DNA from: Peltaster fructicola
Lineage: Eukaryota; Ascomycota; Dothideomycetes
DNA: 64,000 nucleotides
Direction: 5' to 3'
Assembly (NCBI GenBank): GCA_001592805.2
Contig: CP051139.1
Coordinates: 2,356,001 to 2,420,000, forward strand
Positions 32,423-43,060 of this stretch are shown piece after piece. The notes under the pieces were generated by a model. The model had not been told where the DNA came from and ran no database searches. It saw only the letters and a list, made by a program, of their open reading frames with translations. The stretch's first letter is position 1. Each line of letters opens with the position of its first letter. The position numbers and the translations under genes were made by a program.

Positions 32423-33379
32423 ATGGCTCAACAGGCAGGTTTAGAGGCCGGCAGAGCAGTCGACTCGAGTAAGGTCTGGACGACGCTGATCACAAACACC
32501 AAATATCTCTCAGGTCTCCTCACATTGGACTACTCCCTCAAGCTTCATGGCTCCAAGTATCCTCTTGTCGCACTCTACACAGACACATTCCCACCAGAAG
32601 GCCATGCTGCGCTCGACGCGCGCCAGATTCCTAAGAAGCACATTCCCTACCTTTTGCCTAAAGTACACAAGGACTTCAGCAATGACCCTCGCTTCTATGA
32701 CTGCTGGTCGAAGCTTACACCATTCAGCTTGATCGAGTATGACCGCGTAGTGCAGCTTGACAGCGACATGCTGGTCATGCAGAACATGGACGAGCTGATG
32801 GACATTCCGTTGGATGCGCCGGAGCTGGAGGGTGACGGAAATCGAGTCTTCGCTGCTAGCCATGCTTGTGTGTGCAATCCGCTCAAGAAAGCACATTACC
32901 CCAAGGACTGGATCGCTGAGAACTGCGCCTTTACTTCCCAGCACTCGGATAGCGAACGAGCGCAAACAGAGGGTGCACCGAGCAACGCAGGTCTGGGTAT
33001 GCCCAACGGTGGACTCATTGTGGTACGACCAGCAGCCGCGACGTACGATAAGATCTCGGCGGCATTACAATCCGACATCACTTCGTCTTACGAGTTCAGC
33101 GACCAAAGTCTTCTCGGCGACTTGTTCAACGGACGGTGGGTAGGTATACCTTACATTTATAATGCTCTGAAGACATTGCGCTGGAAGGGTGTTCACGATG
33201 CCATCTGGCGAGATGACAAGGTTAAGAACGTGCACTACATCCTTGCGCCAAAACCTTGGGACGAGAATGAAGAGGACAAGAAGAAAGAAGGACGAGACGG
33301 GTCACATCAGTGGTGGCATGATGTGAATGAGAAACGACTGGACGATGAAAAGAAGAGCGGCATAAAAGATGGGTTCTGA
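32423..33379 (+). CDS. Glycosyltransferase family 8 protein (glycogenin/galactinol synthase-like)
   Basis: 318 residues from the ATG at 32423 (MAQQAGLEAG); the longer frame starts with GTG. It opens WTTLITNTKYLSGLLTLDYSLKLHGSKYPLVALYTD, the nucleotide-sugar binding fold start of GT8. The metal-binding DxD appears in VVQLDSDMLVMQNMDELMD. The acceptor region MPNGGLIVVRPAAATYDKI and FSDQSLLGDLFNGRW follow, then VHYILAPKPWD near the end. Retaining GT8 enzymes transfer glucose or galactose. The short length and lack of a signal peptide favour a cytosolic galactinol-synthase-like enzyme rather than glycogenin with its long tail. Confidence 0.88.
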   Translation: MAQQAGLEAGRAVDSSKVWTTLITNTKYLSGLLTLDYSLKLHGSKYPLVALYTDTFPPEGHAALDARQIPKKHIPYLLPKVHKDFSNDPRFYDCWSKLTPFSLIEYDRVVQLDSDMLVMQNMDELMDIPLDAPELEGDGNRVFAASHACVCNPLKKAHYPKDWIAENCAFTSQHSDSERAQTEGAPSNAGLGMPNGGLIVVRPAAATYDKISAALQSDITSSYEFSDQSLLGDLFNGRWVGIPYIYNALKTLRWKGVHDAIWRDDKVKNVHYILAPKPWDENEEDKKKEGRDGSHQWWHDVNEKRLDDEKKSGIKDGF

Positions 33380-34114
33380 GTGTGATGATTACCGCTGTCA
33401 GCTAGGAGCATTCCCTAGAGTATGTCTAGAAAATAACAGACCTTGATGAACAAACTCGAGTACCACGAGTCATTCACGTCAGCTTGGACACGCTGGATAT
33501 GCAATGGTCTTGTAGTGCCTTGCTGCTGCTGCTGAAGAATGGATCGACAGAGCATTGTCGAATAGCAAAGATGTCTCGTGTGGCTCGATGCAGCAGTTGC
33601 TTCGTTACCGTACCGTGGCTTTCATTCGTAAGCACCACAGTCTGTTAGTGTTGCATAACAGCCGTGGTCTTCCAAACGGCTATACTTGGCTGCTGAGGAC
33701 CACAAAACTGCTGTGCAAGAATGCGCATGTGGCGAACGGCTTGACAAGCATTCACGCGTTCATAGCTAGACTCGCTTACCTCATGCTGGAGCTATTGTCT
33801 GCTCAAGGACACATGTAGACGATGTTGATCGTGTTGTGATGTAGGATGGAGCAGCTCAGATCGAGGCATCATTGGTTGTCGGAGCGGGTTAATCCGTTGG
33901 CCGCGATCTACAGTCCTGGATTTGCATGATGCATCATAGAAGAGGTGAGATCGCCTTCGCGTCCTTCTAACTGTCTTCTCTTCGTTACATCTCACAACAC
34001 TGCGTGTACAAATCCACGCACTGTCCTAACTCTCACCCTTGAGGCTCGTGGTGGCTGGCCACTTACCACAGACAATCCAGCTCTTCGCTGCCTCGCCTCC
34101 TTCTCGCCTCCAAC
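33380..34114. other. Intergenic
   Basis: 3' flank of the GT8 gene and promoter of YTA12. Includes a short CTG run at about 33523-33534. No conserved frame. Confidence 0.45.
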
Positions 34115-36829
34115 ATGTCGTCGGCCCTATGTCGACCACAGACACTTTCGCGATGCTCACGACAAATCGCAGAGGCGACTTCCTTATCACAGGCACTGGC
34201 TCGACGACCGAGGTCGCTGCCTCGCCCTCTCTATGCGTACGCCCTTAGTAGGCCATACTCTACGCCACAATCAGGTCGACAAGATGACAAGAAGAACGGC
34301 TCGGCCGCAAAGGGCATGGAGAGCTTGTATAGCAAAGGCGGACCTATGTCACCTGCATCACAGCCTCGAACTCAGGGCAAAGCGGAGGATGATACTCTCC
34401 TTCCAGGGCATATCAAGATGACCAAGGTGGAGGAAGAGCACTTCGACTCAATGTTCAAGCTTCTCAAGAAGGGAATGCCCAAGAGCATGGTGTCTGATAT
34501 CGAGAAAGCAGCCGAGAAGATAAAACGACAAGGCATGCCGGCAGAGCTCCGAGAGCTTATACAAGACAGTCGCCGAGAGGGCATGACTCCTGCGCGTGCT
34601 GCCAAATTATGGCGTCTGACATCGACGATGGCGAGACGCCATACAGATGAAGTGTGGAAGGCCACTCAGGAAGAATCGAAGAGTCAACAAAAGACGGCAG
34701 ATGAACCAGGACCTCAGCTCAAGGGCGACAAGAAGTCAAAGTCCGAGGAGGGCTCTAGCTTCACTACCAGCTTCGATCTCTCGCAAGCATTGCTCTCGGT
34801 CTTCGTCACATATCTGATGTACCGATTGTTCGTGCCGTCTGAGAACAGCCGCGACATCACTTGGCAGGAGTTCAAGACAACATTCCTCGACAAAGGACTG
34901 GTCGAGAAGCTTGTCGTGGTCAACAAGAACAAAGTCCGCGCATACTTGCTGCGAGAACAGGTCGCTAGCATGTACCCAGAGTCACCTGCCAGCCAACCAG
35001 GATTCTTCTACACTTTCTCCATCGGTTCGGTTGAGGCTTTCGAATCGAAGGTCGATAGTGCACAGAATGAGCTTGGAATACCCTCATCTGAGCGACTACC
35101 TGTATCATATCAAGAGGAGGGCAGCTGGGCTAACGCACTACTTGCGTTCGGTCCTACATTACTTTTCATTGGTGCCATAATGTTCTTCTCGCGGCGAGCC
35201 GGTGGTGGAGCTGGTGGCCAAGGTCCTGGTGGTATCTTTGGCATGGGACGATCACGAGCGAAGAAGTACAATGTGGAAGAGGGTGTCAAGGTGAAGTTCG
35301 CAGACGTCGCTGGCATGGACGAAGCCAAGCAAGAAATCATGGAGTTTGTCTCTTTCCTTAAGGAGCCGCAGATCTACCAGAAGCTTGGCGCAAAGATCCC
35401 TCGAGGCGCCATCTTGAGTGGTCCACCTGGAACTGGTAAGACTCTGCTCGCCAAAGCAACAGCAGGAGAGTCGGGTGTTCCGTTCTTCTCAGTGTCTGGT
35501 TCTGAGTTCGTTGAGATGTTTGTTGGTGTTGGTCCATCGCGAGTACGGGATCTGTTTGCAAACGCACGCAAGTCTACACCCTGCATCATCTTCATTGACG
35601 AGATCGATGCTATTGGAAAGTCACGATCCAAGGGCGGCTTCAGTGGTGGCAACGACGAGCGAGAGTCAACGCTGAACCAGATTCTCACGGAGATGGACGG
35701 TTTCAACACGACGGAGCAAGTTGTTGTGCTTGCCGGTACCAATCGACCCGATATTCTTGACAAGGCTTTGATGCGACCCGGACGATTTGACCGACACATC
35801 TCGATCGACAGACCTACCATGGACGGCCGAAAGCAGATCTTCGCTGTGCATCTCAGGAATATCGTTACGTCTGAGGACATCGAGCATCTGAAGGGCCGCC
35901 TATCAGCACTTACACCTGGATTTAGCGGAGCCGACATTGCGAACGCAGTCAATGAAGCAGCTTTGATCGCAGCTCGAGGAAAGGCCGAGTCTGTGACGAT
36001 GCTCCACTTCGAGCAAGCTATCGAGCGAGTGATTGGTGGTCTGGAGAAGAAGTCACTGGTCCTCAGTCCAGATGAGAAGAAGACCGTGGCATATCACGAA
36101 GCAGGACACGCTATCTGTGGCTGGTACTTCAAATATGCCGATCCTCTCTTGAAGGTATCCATCATCCCTCGTGGTCAAGGAGCGCTTGGATATGCACAGT
36201 ATCTTCCAGCCGGAGGTGGTGATGCATATCTGATGACTGTTCGTGGCCTCATGGATCGCATGGCCATGACGCTTGGCGGCCGAGTAAGCGAGGAGTTGCA
36301 CTTTGAAACTGTGACATCTGGAGCATCCGATGATTTCAAGAAGGTCAGTGCCATGGCGACAGCCATGGTCACCAAATGGGGTATGAGCAGCAAGATTGGA
36401 TACATCTATTACCCAGACAGCTCGGAGAGCCAGGACGCACAGCTGCACAAGCCTTTCTCCGAGGACACTGCTAGGGAGATCGACAAGGAGGTCAAGCGCA
36501 TCATCGACGAAGCATACAAGCAATGCCGCGATCTTCTCACAGAGAAGAAGGTCGAGGTCGGTCTTGTTGCAGAGGAGCTTCTCAAGAAGGAGGTCCTGAC
36601 ACGAGACGACTTGGTGCGTCTGCTTGGCAACCGACCTTGGGAAGATAAGGGCGAGTTCAGCAAGTACTTCGGTGGAGGCGCTGAGCCACCTGGATCTGGC
36701 GTACGCGCGCCTGGTGGTATTGGTGATGCACCTCCTGCACCTCCCACTTCCTTGCCGCCACCATTGGGCGGTGGTCCAGAGGGATCTGCAGCTCCAGCGT
36801 TGTTCAGAGACTATGCTGAGCGGAGGTAG
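34115..36829 (+). CDS. YTA12: Mitochondrial m-AAA protease subunit Yta12 (Rca1)
   Basis: ATP-dependent zinc metalloprotease of the inner mitochondrial membrane. It pairs with Afg3 to degrade misfolded proteins and mature MrpL32. Single exon, 904 residues. An arginine/serine-rich presequence covers about the first 50. Two transmembrane helices ([36 protein letters not shown]) flank an intermembrane FtsH-extracellular domain. AAA module: Walker A GPPGTGKT near 434, Walker B IIFIDEID near 490, [11 protein letters not shown]. Protease site HEAGH near 660. The [12 protein letters not shown] and [14 protein letters not shown] segments match Yta12 better than Afg3. The C-terminus is a Gly/Pro-rich tail. 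Confidence 0.93.
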   Translation: MSSALCRPQTLSRCSRQIAEATSLSQALARRPRSLPRPLYAYALSRPYSTPQSGRQDDKKNGSAAKGMESLYSKGGPMSPASQPRTQGKAEDDTLLPGHIKMTKVEEEHFDSMFKLLKKGMPKSMVSDIEKAAEKIKRQGMPAELRELIQDSRREGMTPARAAKLWRLTSTMARRHTDEVWKATQEESKSQQKTADEPGPQLKGDKKSKSEEGSSFTTSFDLSQALLSVFVTYLMYRLFVPSENSRDITWQEFKTTFLDKGLVEKLVVVNKNKVRAYLLREQVASMYPESPASQPGFFYTFSIGSVEAFESKVDSAQNELGIPSSERLPVSYQEEGSWANALLAFGPTLLFIGAIMFFSRRAGGGAGGQGPGGIFGMGRSRAKKYNVEEGVKVKFADVAGMDEAKQEIMEFVSFLKEPQIYQKLGAKIPRGAILSGPPGTGKTLLAKATAGESGVPFFSVSGSEFVEMFVGVGPSRVRDLFANARKSTPCIIFIDEIDAIGKSRSKGGFSGGNDERESTLNQILTEMDGFNTTEQVVVLAGTNRPDILDKALMRPGRFDRHISIDRPTMDGRKQIFAVHLRNIVTSEDIEHLKGRLSALTPGFSGADIANAVNEAALIAARGKAESVTMLHFEQAIERVIGGLEKKSLVLSPDEKKTVAYHEAGHAICGWYFKYADPLLKVSIIPRGQGALGYAQYLPAGGGDAYLMTVRGLMDRMAMTLGGRVSEELHFETVTSGASDDFKKVSAMATAMVTKWGMSSKIGYIYYPDSSESQDAQLHKPFSEDTAREIDKEVKRIIDEAYKQCRDLLTEKKVEVGLVAEELLKKEVLTRDDLVRLLGNRPWEDKGEFSKYFGGGAEPPGSGVRAPGGIGDAPPAPPTSLPPPLGGGPEGSAAPALFRDYAERR

Positions 36830-36993
36830 TGCCAGTGGGCACATTTAGTGAAGCATTGCCTGTGTACATAGTAGTCATCATATACTTCAACCACTCCACT
36901 AGTGCAAAACATTGTGTACCGATCGATTGACGTATGACAATGCTGACTCTTGTTGCGTATGGGTTTGCAATTGATAGTGGTGGCCCTCACCCA

Positions 36994-38139
36994 TCAGCAA
37001 ATGTTCAAAGACGACTTATTAACGTTCGATTGCTCGCCGTACATGACTCCGTCGATGTAGGAAAAGCCTCTTATCGCGTACTTTGCCCGTCCATCACCTG
37101 CTCGAAGAGGTCTCAGAATCACAGGATAAGTGCTCCCGCATGGAATGAAGACCACATCACCCGATTGTGTTGTAGATACAGCACAACCGATAAATTTCTC
37201 CTTGGTCACAAATATGCTTGCCTCTGGGTATTCAAAGTCCCAGATTGGTTTCCCGAATTGCTTCCCATCATATGCCTTGGAGCTTTCGAGGATATCTGCT
37301 GGTATGTACTGTTGCAGCAGCGTTTCGGCATCAACCAATACCATGACGAGATATGCTACGAATGCCAGCATGAGACCAACTTGCTCAGAGTGCGCGAGCT
37401 TGTGATCGAGTCCAAACGCAAGGGAGGTTGCAGTGGCCGAGAGCAAAGATTGAGGGAGAGGAAGACTGCCCTGACTATTGCCTAACATACCTAGGATTCT
37501 GGACCAGGAGTCATTCAGCATGAGCCGTCCTTCTGCAGATTCTGCGGTGCTGTCAGCAAACCAGGCCTGATTGTAGGACTATTGCAAACTCGATTGCTCC
37601 TACGACAAAGCCAGACAAGGAGAGAGTGTTGGTAGCTTTGTCCATGGACCACTCTGCCACCGTTTCGCCAGATGGTCGCCAGGGCATGGCCTTGCCAAAT
37701 CGAAAGGGATTGCGAAACAACATTGGAACATTCCAATGAGGAATCCAAGATCGGTGTTCCTCGCCTGTGACATACAAGAGCACGTCAGTGTTCTTGAAGT
37801 TGATCAAGGCTGTCTCAACACAATCTCGATAGATCTCATTGACGGACTTGTTGTAATCTGGTACGAGGAGTGATCCACCATTGCCAGCCTCCATTAGCCT
37901 ACGGAGGCCGTAGATGACGTCCATGGCATCCGCACAATTGTAATTCGAAGCTAAATAGAGCATGTTGAGCCATCTTGCTGATTGGCAATCAGTTCCGCAA
38001 AGGTAGCCACATACCAGCAATATGAGCTGGCGAATCCATATTCCTTAGAGAATGCTTGATCCATGATCGAGTAACAAGCCACAAGGTCGATACGGTTCCA
38101 TGTCGTTGTCGAATGACTCAGATAGACCTTGCACCGCAC
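36994..38139 (-). pseudogene. Remnant of a HET-domain (heterokaryon incompatibility-type) gene lacking the HET core
   Basis: Three minus-strand frames in order match the part of fungal HET proteins that lies after the HET domain: a KVYL-TTTWNRIDL segment, a middle module (NCADAMDVIYGLRRLM, VPDYNKSVNEIYRDCVE, SWIPHWNVP, near 37950-37730), and the C-terminal lid (FVTKEKFIGCAV, SGDVVFIPCGSTYPVILRP, FSYIDGVMYGEQ, about 37200-37030). The defining N-terminal HET core (ALSYxWG, WIDxxCI-type motifs) should lie above 38139, but a NIF3-like gene on the other strand starts only about 45 bp away. The frames cannot be joined into one clean model with consensus introns. It reads as a 5'-truncated, decaying copy. 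Confidence 0.65.
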
Positions 38140-38184
38140 ATTTGCAGTGACTTCTTGGATGGCGAACTCAAAACATGATCCTGC

Positions 38185-38645
38185 ATGTATTCGTTGTCAC
38201 CGACCTTCAAATCCCTCGTGGCTCAGGCTCAGTCGTCTGCCGCTGTAACAATGACCGCTGTCGTCAAATCGCGCTTTAAGCTCGTCTTCTTCGTGCCGCC
38301 AGAAAATCGTCAGGCAGTGCAGTCAGCTATCTTCAGCACCGGAGCGGGCAAATATCCTGGTCCAGGGGCCTACAGTGAGTGTGCATGGGCTACACTTGGC
38401 ACAGGCCAGTTCAGACCAGGCAATGAAGCCAAGCCGCATATCGGTGAGGTCGGCAAGGTAGAAGAGGTTCAGGAATATCGTGTCGAGATCTTATGCCATG
38501 GCGACGACGTTATTCGTGCCGCTGTCAGAGAGCTGAAGAAGTCAGTGTGTCAATATCGAAGTTGCATGCCGAGACTAACAGGATAACAAGAACGCACCCT
38601 TACGAAGAGCCAGCATACGAGGTCCACAGGCTGGAAGACTTGTAG
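38185..38645 (+). CDS. Small NIF3-like/COG3323 protein
   Basis: Exons 38185-38540 and 38591-38645 over a 50-nt intron (donor GTCAGT, CTAAC branch at 38576, acceptor ACAAG). The product is 136 residues from the ATG at 38185 or 114 from the ATG at 38251 (MTAVVKSRFKLVFFVPPE). The core FKLVFFVPPENRQAVQSAIFSTGAG, YPGPGAYSECAWATLGTGQFRPG, and the C-terminal RTHPYEEPAYEVHRL are the hallmarks of the small domain inserted in, or standing alone from, NIF3/YqfO proteins. It probably binds a metal or nucleotide; the function is unknown. The last motif appears only after splicing. Its promoter must lie in the HET remnant. Confidence 0.88.
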
Positions 38646-38953
38646 ACGACCACTGCAGAGAAGACGATGCCAGGTGTATGCAGCAGTCGGGCGAGGACCG
38701 TACATTGATCGTGTCAGTGCTGCAGCCAAGAAGCACTCACGCTGCGCCAGCTCCGACATCCATCATCAAAGCCGAGATCATATGCAGCTTCAACGTCGAG
38801 ACGAGATTGATCTTGGTCTGGAAAGTATCATGTACATGTATACACGTCAGTAGCGCACAGACCAAGCGAGCGGATAGTCGGTAGTCCAATCCAAATGTAG
38901 ATGTATCCATCCATCTCTTGCTAGCAGGCAGCTAGACCTACATCTTGCCAGCC
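38646..38953. other. Intergenic
   Basis: Between the NIF3-like gene and the tandem amidohydrolase, same strand. No feature recognised. Confidence 0.45.
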
Positions 38954-41815
38954 ATGACAAGCCCTATCATGGAGTCGAAAGATGAGCTGCCACGATACAG
39001 CAGAGTTGACGAGCTGGCAAACTCGCGTGTACAGTGTCATCGCCGGCGATGGAGACGCAAACGCTTCGTCGTCCGAACGATAGTCCTCCTAGCTCTTAGC
39101 TATGCAATCTACACAGGATGGAATCAGCGACCCTTCGAGGTCAAACTCTCACCAACCAGTCCAACACTGTCCGTTGAACGACTGCAAGTAGAGTATGGAC
39201 AATGCGCAAAGCTTCGATCTGTCCCACAGGATCCTCACGGCGCACGAGAGAAGAATGCACGCTTCAATGGAGCGAAGGATGTGCTTATACAAGGTGCTCT
39301 TGTCTGGACCGGCGAGCCAACCAAGCACTCGTCAACTCACTCATCATCGGCGGAGGACTTCCAGTGGGAGCAACTTGATGTTCTACTTCACAATGGCTTG
39401 ATCTCACGCATTGCAGAACGTATTCCTCTCAACACGCTCTCCAGCGACGTACAGATACACAACGGCACAGGCCGTATGCTTACTACTGGTATCGTGGATA
39501 TGCACACTCATGCTGGCGTAGCAACACTACCAGACACTCGCGGTGGCAATGACGACAACGAGTTGTCCAACGACATCACACCATATGTCCGGTCTTTAGA
39601 TGCGATCAACCCTCTTGATCCTCAGATCCAGGTGATCAAATCAGGAGGCGTGACGACTAGTCTCGTACTCCCGGGCTCAGGTAACAATATGGGCGGCGAG
39701 GCTTTCGTGGTCAAGCACGCAGTCGGCAAGCAGAATGGCCGTCCTGAACTCAGCGCTGAAGATATGCTCGCCGACCCTGACCGGACCTGGAGATACATGA
39801 AGATGGCATGCGGCGAGAATGCCAAACGTGTGTATGGTAAGGTCGGCAGAGACTTTGGACCATTCTCGAGAATGGGCGAGGCCTGGTACTTTCGACATGC
39901 TTTCGAGCAAGCACGAAAGCTGGTCTCTGCTCAAGATGAATGGTGTGCCGCTGCCGATAAAGTCGGTGTCGAGGCATTGACAGACTATCTTCCACAAGAT
40001 CTGCAGTGGGAAAGTCTTGGAGCAGTACTTCGAGGACAGGTTCACGTCAACACACATTGCTACACGGTGCCCGACTTGGAGGCCTTCATCAGACACAGCA
40101 ATGAGTTCAAGTTTCCTGTGCGTGCATTCCATCATGCCCACCAAACGTACCTGGTGCCAGAGATTCTGAAGAGGAATTATGGAGGTCGACCACCCGCTGC
40201 TGCTTTGTTTGCAGACAACATGTACTACAAAGCAGAGTCCTACATTGGGTCTGAGCAGGCCGGTGTTGTGCTTTACGAGAACGGCATCACACCTGTATAC
40301 GTTTCGGACAATCCTGTCATCAATGCTCAGCATGTCGTGTTCGAAGCAGCCAAGGCTCACAAATATGGTCTACCATATCACGTTGCATTAGCGGGCGTCA
40401 CATCAGCACCTGCTGAGCTGCTTGGACTCGGCGAACGCATAGGCAAGATCAAGGAGGGCTTCGATGCTGATGTCACTCTATGGGACTCTGATCCGCTCAG
40501 TGTAGGCGCCACTCCCGTGCAGGTCTGGATCGATGGAGCTGCACAGTTCGAGGATCCTGTTCAGCTGATCAAGTCGCCTGCTAAACCGCTGCCAGGCAGT
40601 CAGCCGAAGACTGCTCAGTCTGAATCATTCACAGTGCACAACTCCGTGTGCTTCTCAGGCATCACGAATGATGTCGTTGCTGCTGGCTCAGGTAACGCAA
40701 CGGTAAATAGCTTCACAGTTCACACAAGAGAAGACCGCAGCATTGTCTTGCTGAGTGGTATGTGCGATCCAGCCGCCAAGCGAGTCGAGCTTCAGGATGG
40801 ATGGGTTGTCTCACCGGCAACAGCATTTGGCTCGTACTTAGGTCTCGAGGAGATCTCTGCCGAGTCTACCACCAACGATGGCTATAACAGTGCTGAAAGT
40901 TACAGTTCTGCTATAGACGGCTTGTTCCTGGACACCAAAACACTGAAAGCAGCATTCCGACATGGAGTGACCAAGGCAATCACTGCTCCACCATTCTCAG
41001 GTGGTGGGCACAAAGGTAGTAGTGTTGGTTTCCGAATCAACGCAAAGCATGCGTTGGACAAGAACGCCGTGTGGAAGTCAGCAGTCTCTGTTCACTACAC
41101 GCTGACCGATGGTGTCAAAGACGGTAAAACCCCTTCGATATCCAGCGCTATTGACGAGTTGAGGCACAAGCTGCTCGCTGCTGTCCACAAGCCTTCCGAT
41201 GCCGATACCGAGTCTGAAGAGCTGGCTCTGGTGGTCCGAGGCGAGCTTCCTCTCGTGATCACTGTTCACAAGGCAGACACTATTGCTGCACTCATCAAGC
41301 TCAAGGAGGGCATCGACCATGCTATTCGCCAAGCATCAGGGAGTAGCAGTGCGGACAAGTTGAGACTTGTCGTTCTTGGAGGCGCCGAATCACACTTGCT
41401 GGCCGATGAGCTCGCTGCCGCAGACATTGGTGTAGTCCTTGCACCTGCGTTTCCGTACGCCGTAGACTGGGAACAACGACGAAGTCTGACAGGAGCGCCT
41501 CTTACCAATGGCACTGCTTTCGATGTTTTGGATGCTGCTGGTGTCACGGTAGCCATTGGCACGTCTGAGGACTGGCTCACACGAGACTACTATCTAATGG
41601 CAGGCACTGTACATGCCAACAATCTTCGCCAATTCAGCTACAAGAAAGCTCTGGCCTTGATATCAGACAACATCTACCACATTCTGGGTCTGAGCTCTGA
41701 GGTATCGACAGACCATAGCGCTGGCTTTGTGGTTTTTGACGGAAACCCACTGGAGACACAGTCCCGTGTTCGTGCTGTATATGATGGCACAGGTGACATT
41801 CACGTATGGCTTTGA
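38954..41815 (+). CDS. Membrane-anchored tandem amidohydrolase
   Basis: Single exon, 953 residues from the ATG at 38954. A basic cytosolic start (HRRRWRRKRF) precedes one transmembrane helix (VVRTIVLLALSYAIYTGW, about 37-57), so the enzyme part faces the lumen or outside. The first amidohydrolase half has VDMHTHAG (metal HxH near 183), SGGVTTSLVLPGSGNNMGG, NTHCY near 367, FHHAHQTY near 391, VSDNP near 453 and GKIKEGFDADVTLWDSDPL. A second half from about residue 555 repeats the order in weaker form: FRHGVTKAITAPPFSGGG, GTSEDW, KALALISDNIYHILGL, SAGFVVFDGNPLE, without the His ligands. It is related to imidazolonepropionase/dihydroorotase-like hydrolases. The substrate is unknown. Confidence 0.85.
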   Translation: MTSPIMESKDELPRYSRVDELANSRVQCHRRRWRRKRFVVRTIVLLALSYAIYTGWNQRPFEVKLSPTSPTLSVERLQVEYGQCAKLRSVPQDPHGAREKNARFNGAKDVLIQGALVWTGEPTKHSSTHSSSAEDFQWEQLDVLLHNGLISRIAERIPLNTLSSDVQIHNGTGRMLTTGIVDMHTHAGVATLPDTRGGNDDNELSNDITPYVRSLDAINPLDPQIQVIKSGGVTTSLVLPGSGNNMGGEAFVVKHAVGKQNGRPELSAEDMLADPDRTWRYMKMACGENAKRVYGKVGRDFGPFSRMGEAWYFRHAFEQARKLVSAQDEWCAAADKVGVEALTDYLPQDLQWESLGAVLRGQVHVNTHCYTVPDLEAFIRHSNEFKFPVRAFHHAHQTYLVPEILKRNYGGRPPAAALFADNMYYKAESYIGSEQAGVVLYENGITPVYVSDNPVINAQHVVFEAAKAHKYGLPYHVALAGVTSAPAELLGLGERIGKIKEGFDADVTLWDSDPLSVGATPVQVWIDGAAQFEDPVQLIKSPAKPLPGSQPKTAQSESFTVHNSVCFSGITNDVVAAGSGNATVNSFTVHTREDRSIVLLSGMCDPAAKRVELQDGWVVSPATAFGSYLGLEEISAESTTNDGYNSAESYSSAIDGLFLDTKTLKAAFRHGVTKAITAPPFSGGGHKGSSVGFRINAKHALDKNAVWKSAVSVHYTLTDGVKDGKTPSISSAIDELRHKLLAAVHKPSDADTESEELALVVRGELPLVITVHKADTIAALIKLKEGIDHAIRQASGSSSADKLRLVVLGGAESHLLADELAAADIGVVLAPAFPYAVDWEQRRSLTGAPLTNGTAFDVLDAAGVTVAIGTSEDWLTRDYYLMAGTVHANNLRQFSYKKALALISDNIYHILGLSSEVSTDHSAGFVVFDGNPLETQSRVRAVYDGTGDIHVWL

Positions 41816-43060
41816 GCTAGAGCCGTGAGGGACCACCTTGCGAGGTCACTGCAAGCCACATTCCTAGATGTTCTTCAGCCAGCTCACTGCTGTTGTATCA
41901 ATGCTTGGCAGGGTCTCAAAACGCGGCTGATGCGCCACGTGGAGAAGCACAGGCACGCGAGTAGTCTCACCGGCCCTCGCAGCACAGTCAGATTCCTCGG
42001 CTGAAGATAGCCTGTCCAGAGCGAGACTCAACCGTAGAGTGACCTCGCGTGTTGTGACAAGAACCGGGAGTTGTGGCGGTAGTCGGGATATGGTGAGCGG
42101 GTTTTGAGGGCGTTTGCAGCTACGATAGCACACCACCTCGCCGGCTCAAAGAAGCAAACTTCGCCGATCACGCCACGGAGTCTAACTCTTCTATAGGCAT
42201 GTGTTCTGCACCTCGAACAGCCACCCTCTTGGCTTCCCATAAGCGATGATCGCTTCGGTCTGAAGGTCTCACTGACTCCCGCGCGTTCGAGTGAGGATGG
42301 TCCATCATCTACGACGCCTTGGTTCATGCATGCTGAATGATGGAGCTTGAGATCAGACGACTACCTGCGACAGAGCGCCATATCGACAAATTGGCCAACA
42401 GAGCATAAGGCGGTCCTGCGTATGTGTTGGGCCAAGGCTATATTGTACATTAGTCTAGTGTATGCATACTATCGCCAGGCGAGACACGCCCAAAGTGGCA
42501 GATCCATTGAACCCAGACCCACTGCAGTGTAGCAGCAGCTTACGACCCTCTATCACTTTCCCTGCATGGTGAGCATTCAGCTCTTTCTTCGTGATCCTGC
42601 CTTCCACATCTTACGAGCATCATCCTTTCACTCCCTCTGCTTGCTAAAGAGCGAATCCTGGGTGCATTTACCTTCAACATTGACACCTCGTGACTACCGG
42701 CAGACGGACCCCTCCTACGATAAGGATAAGCTCACGATAGCGAGCTTGGGACCAGTGACTGGAACAGATGCTCTCGTGACAGTCTTGAGCAGCTGCTGAC
42801 ATCCGTCGTCTTTCAAAGTCGTTTTCCAACACCTACAAATCACCACGCACAGTCCTTACACTTGGTCGTCTTCCCGTTCGCACCAGCAATCGTCATCATT
42901 GCATTGTGATCTCACGGCTCAGCGGATTTTCATATCGACTGCCCCGCGGCGACGAGTGACCGTCTCATCATCGATTTCTTGGGGGTATCCATAGATCAAT
43001 ACTTTGGCTAGGCGTGGTTACGACTCTGTTACCACTTCACCATATGCTCTGCTAGCAGAT
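41816..43060. other. Intergenic, 1.2 kb
   Basis: Two overlapping short minus-strand frames (41864-42136 and 42028-42327) look weakly protein-like but have no family resemblance and no joining introns, so I do not call a gene. The right part is the promoter/leader of the F-box/LRR gene. A coding first exon for that gene could lie here, since the frame stays open back to about 43004. Confidence 0.4.

Noticed and set aside
36053-36844. 263-codon minus-strand frame opposite YTA12
   Set aside because: Shadow of the highly conserved m-AAA protease coding strand; its own sequence has no family features.
41864-42327. Two overlapping minus-strand frames of 90-99 codons
   Set aside because: They look slightly protein-like at their ends, but there are no consensus introns linking them and no recognisable family, so no gene is called.
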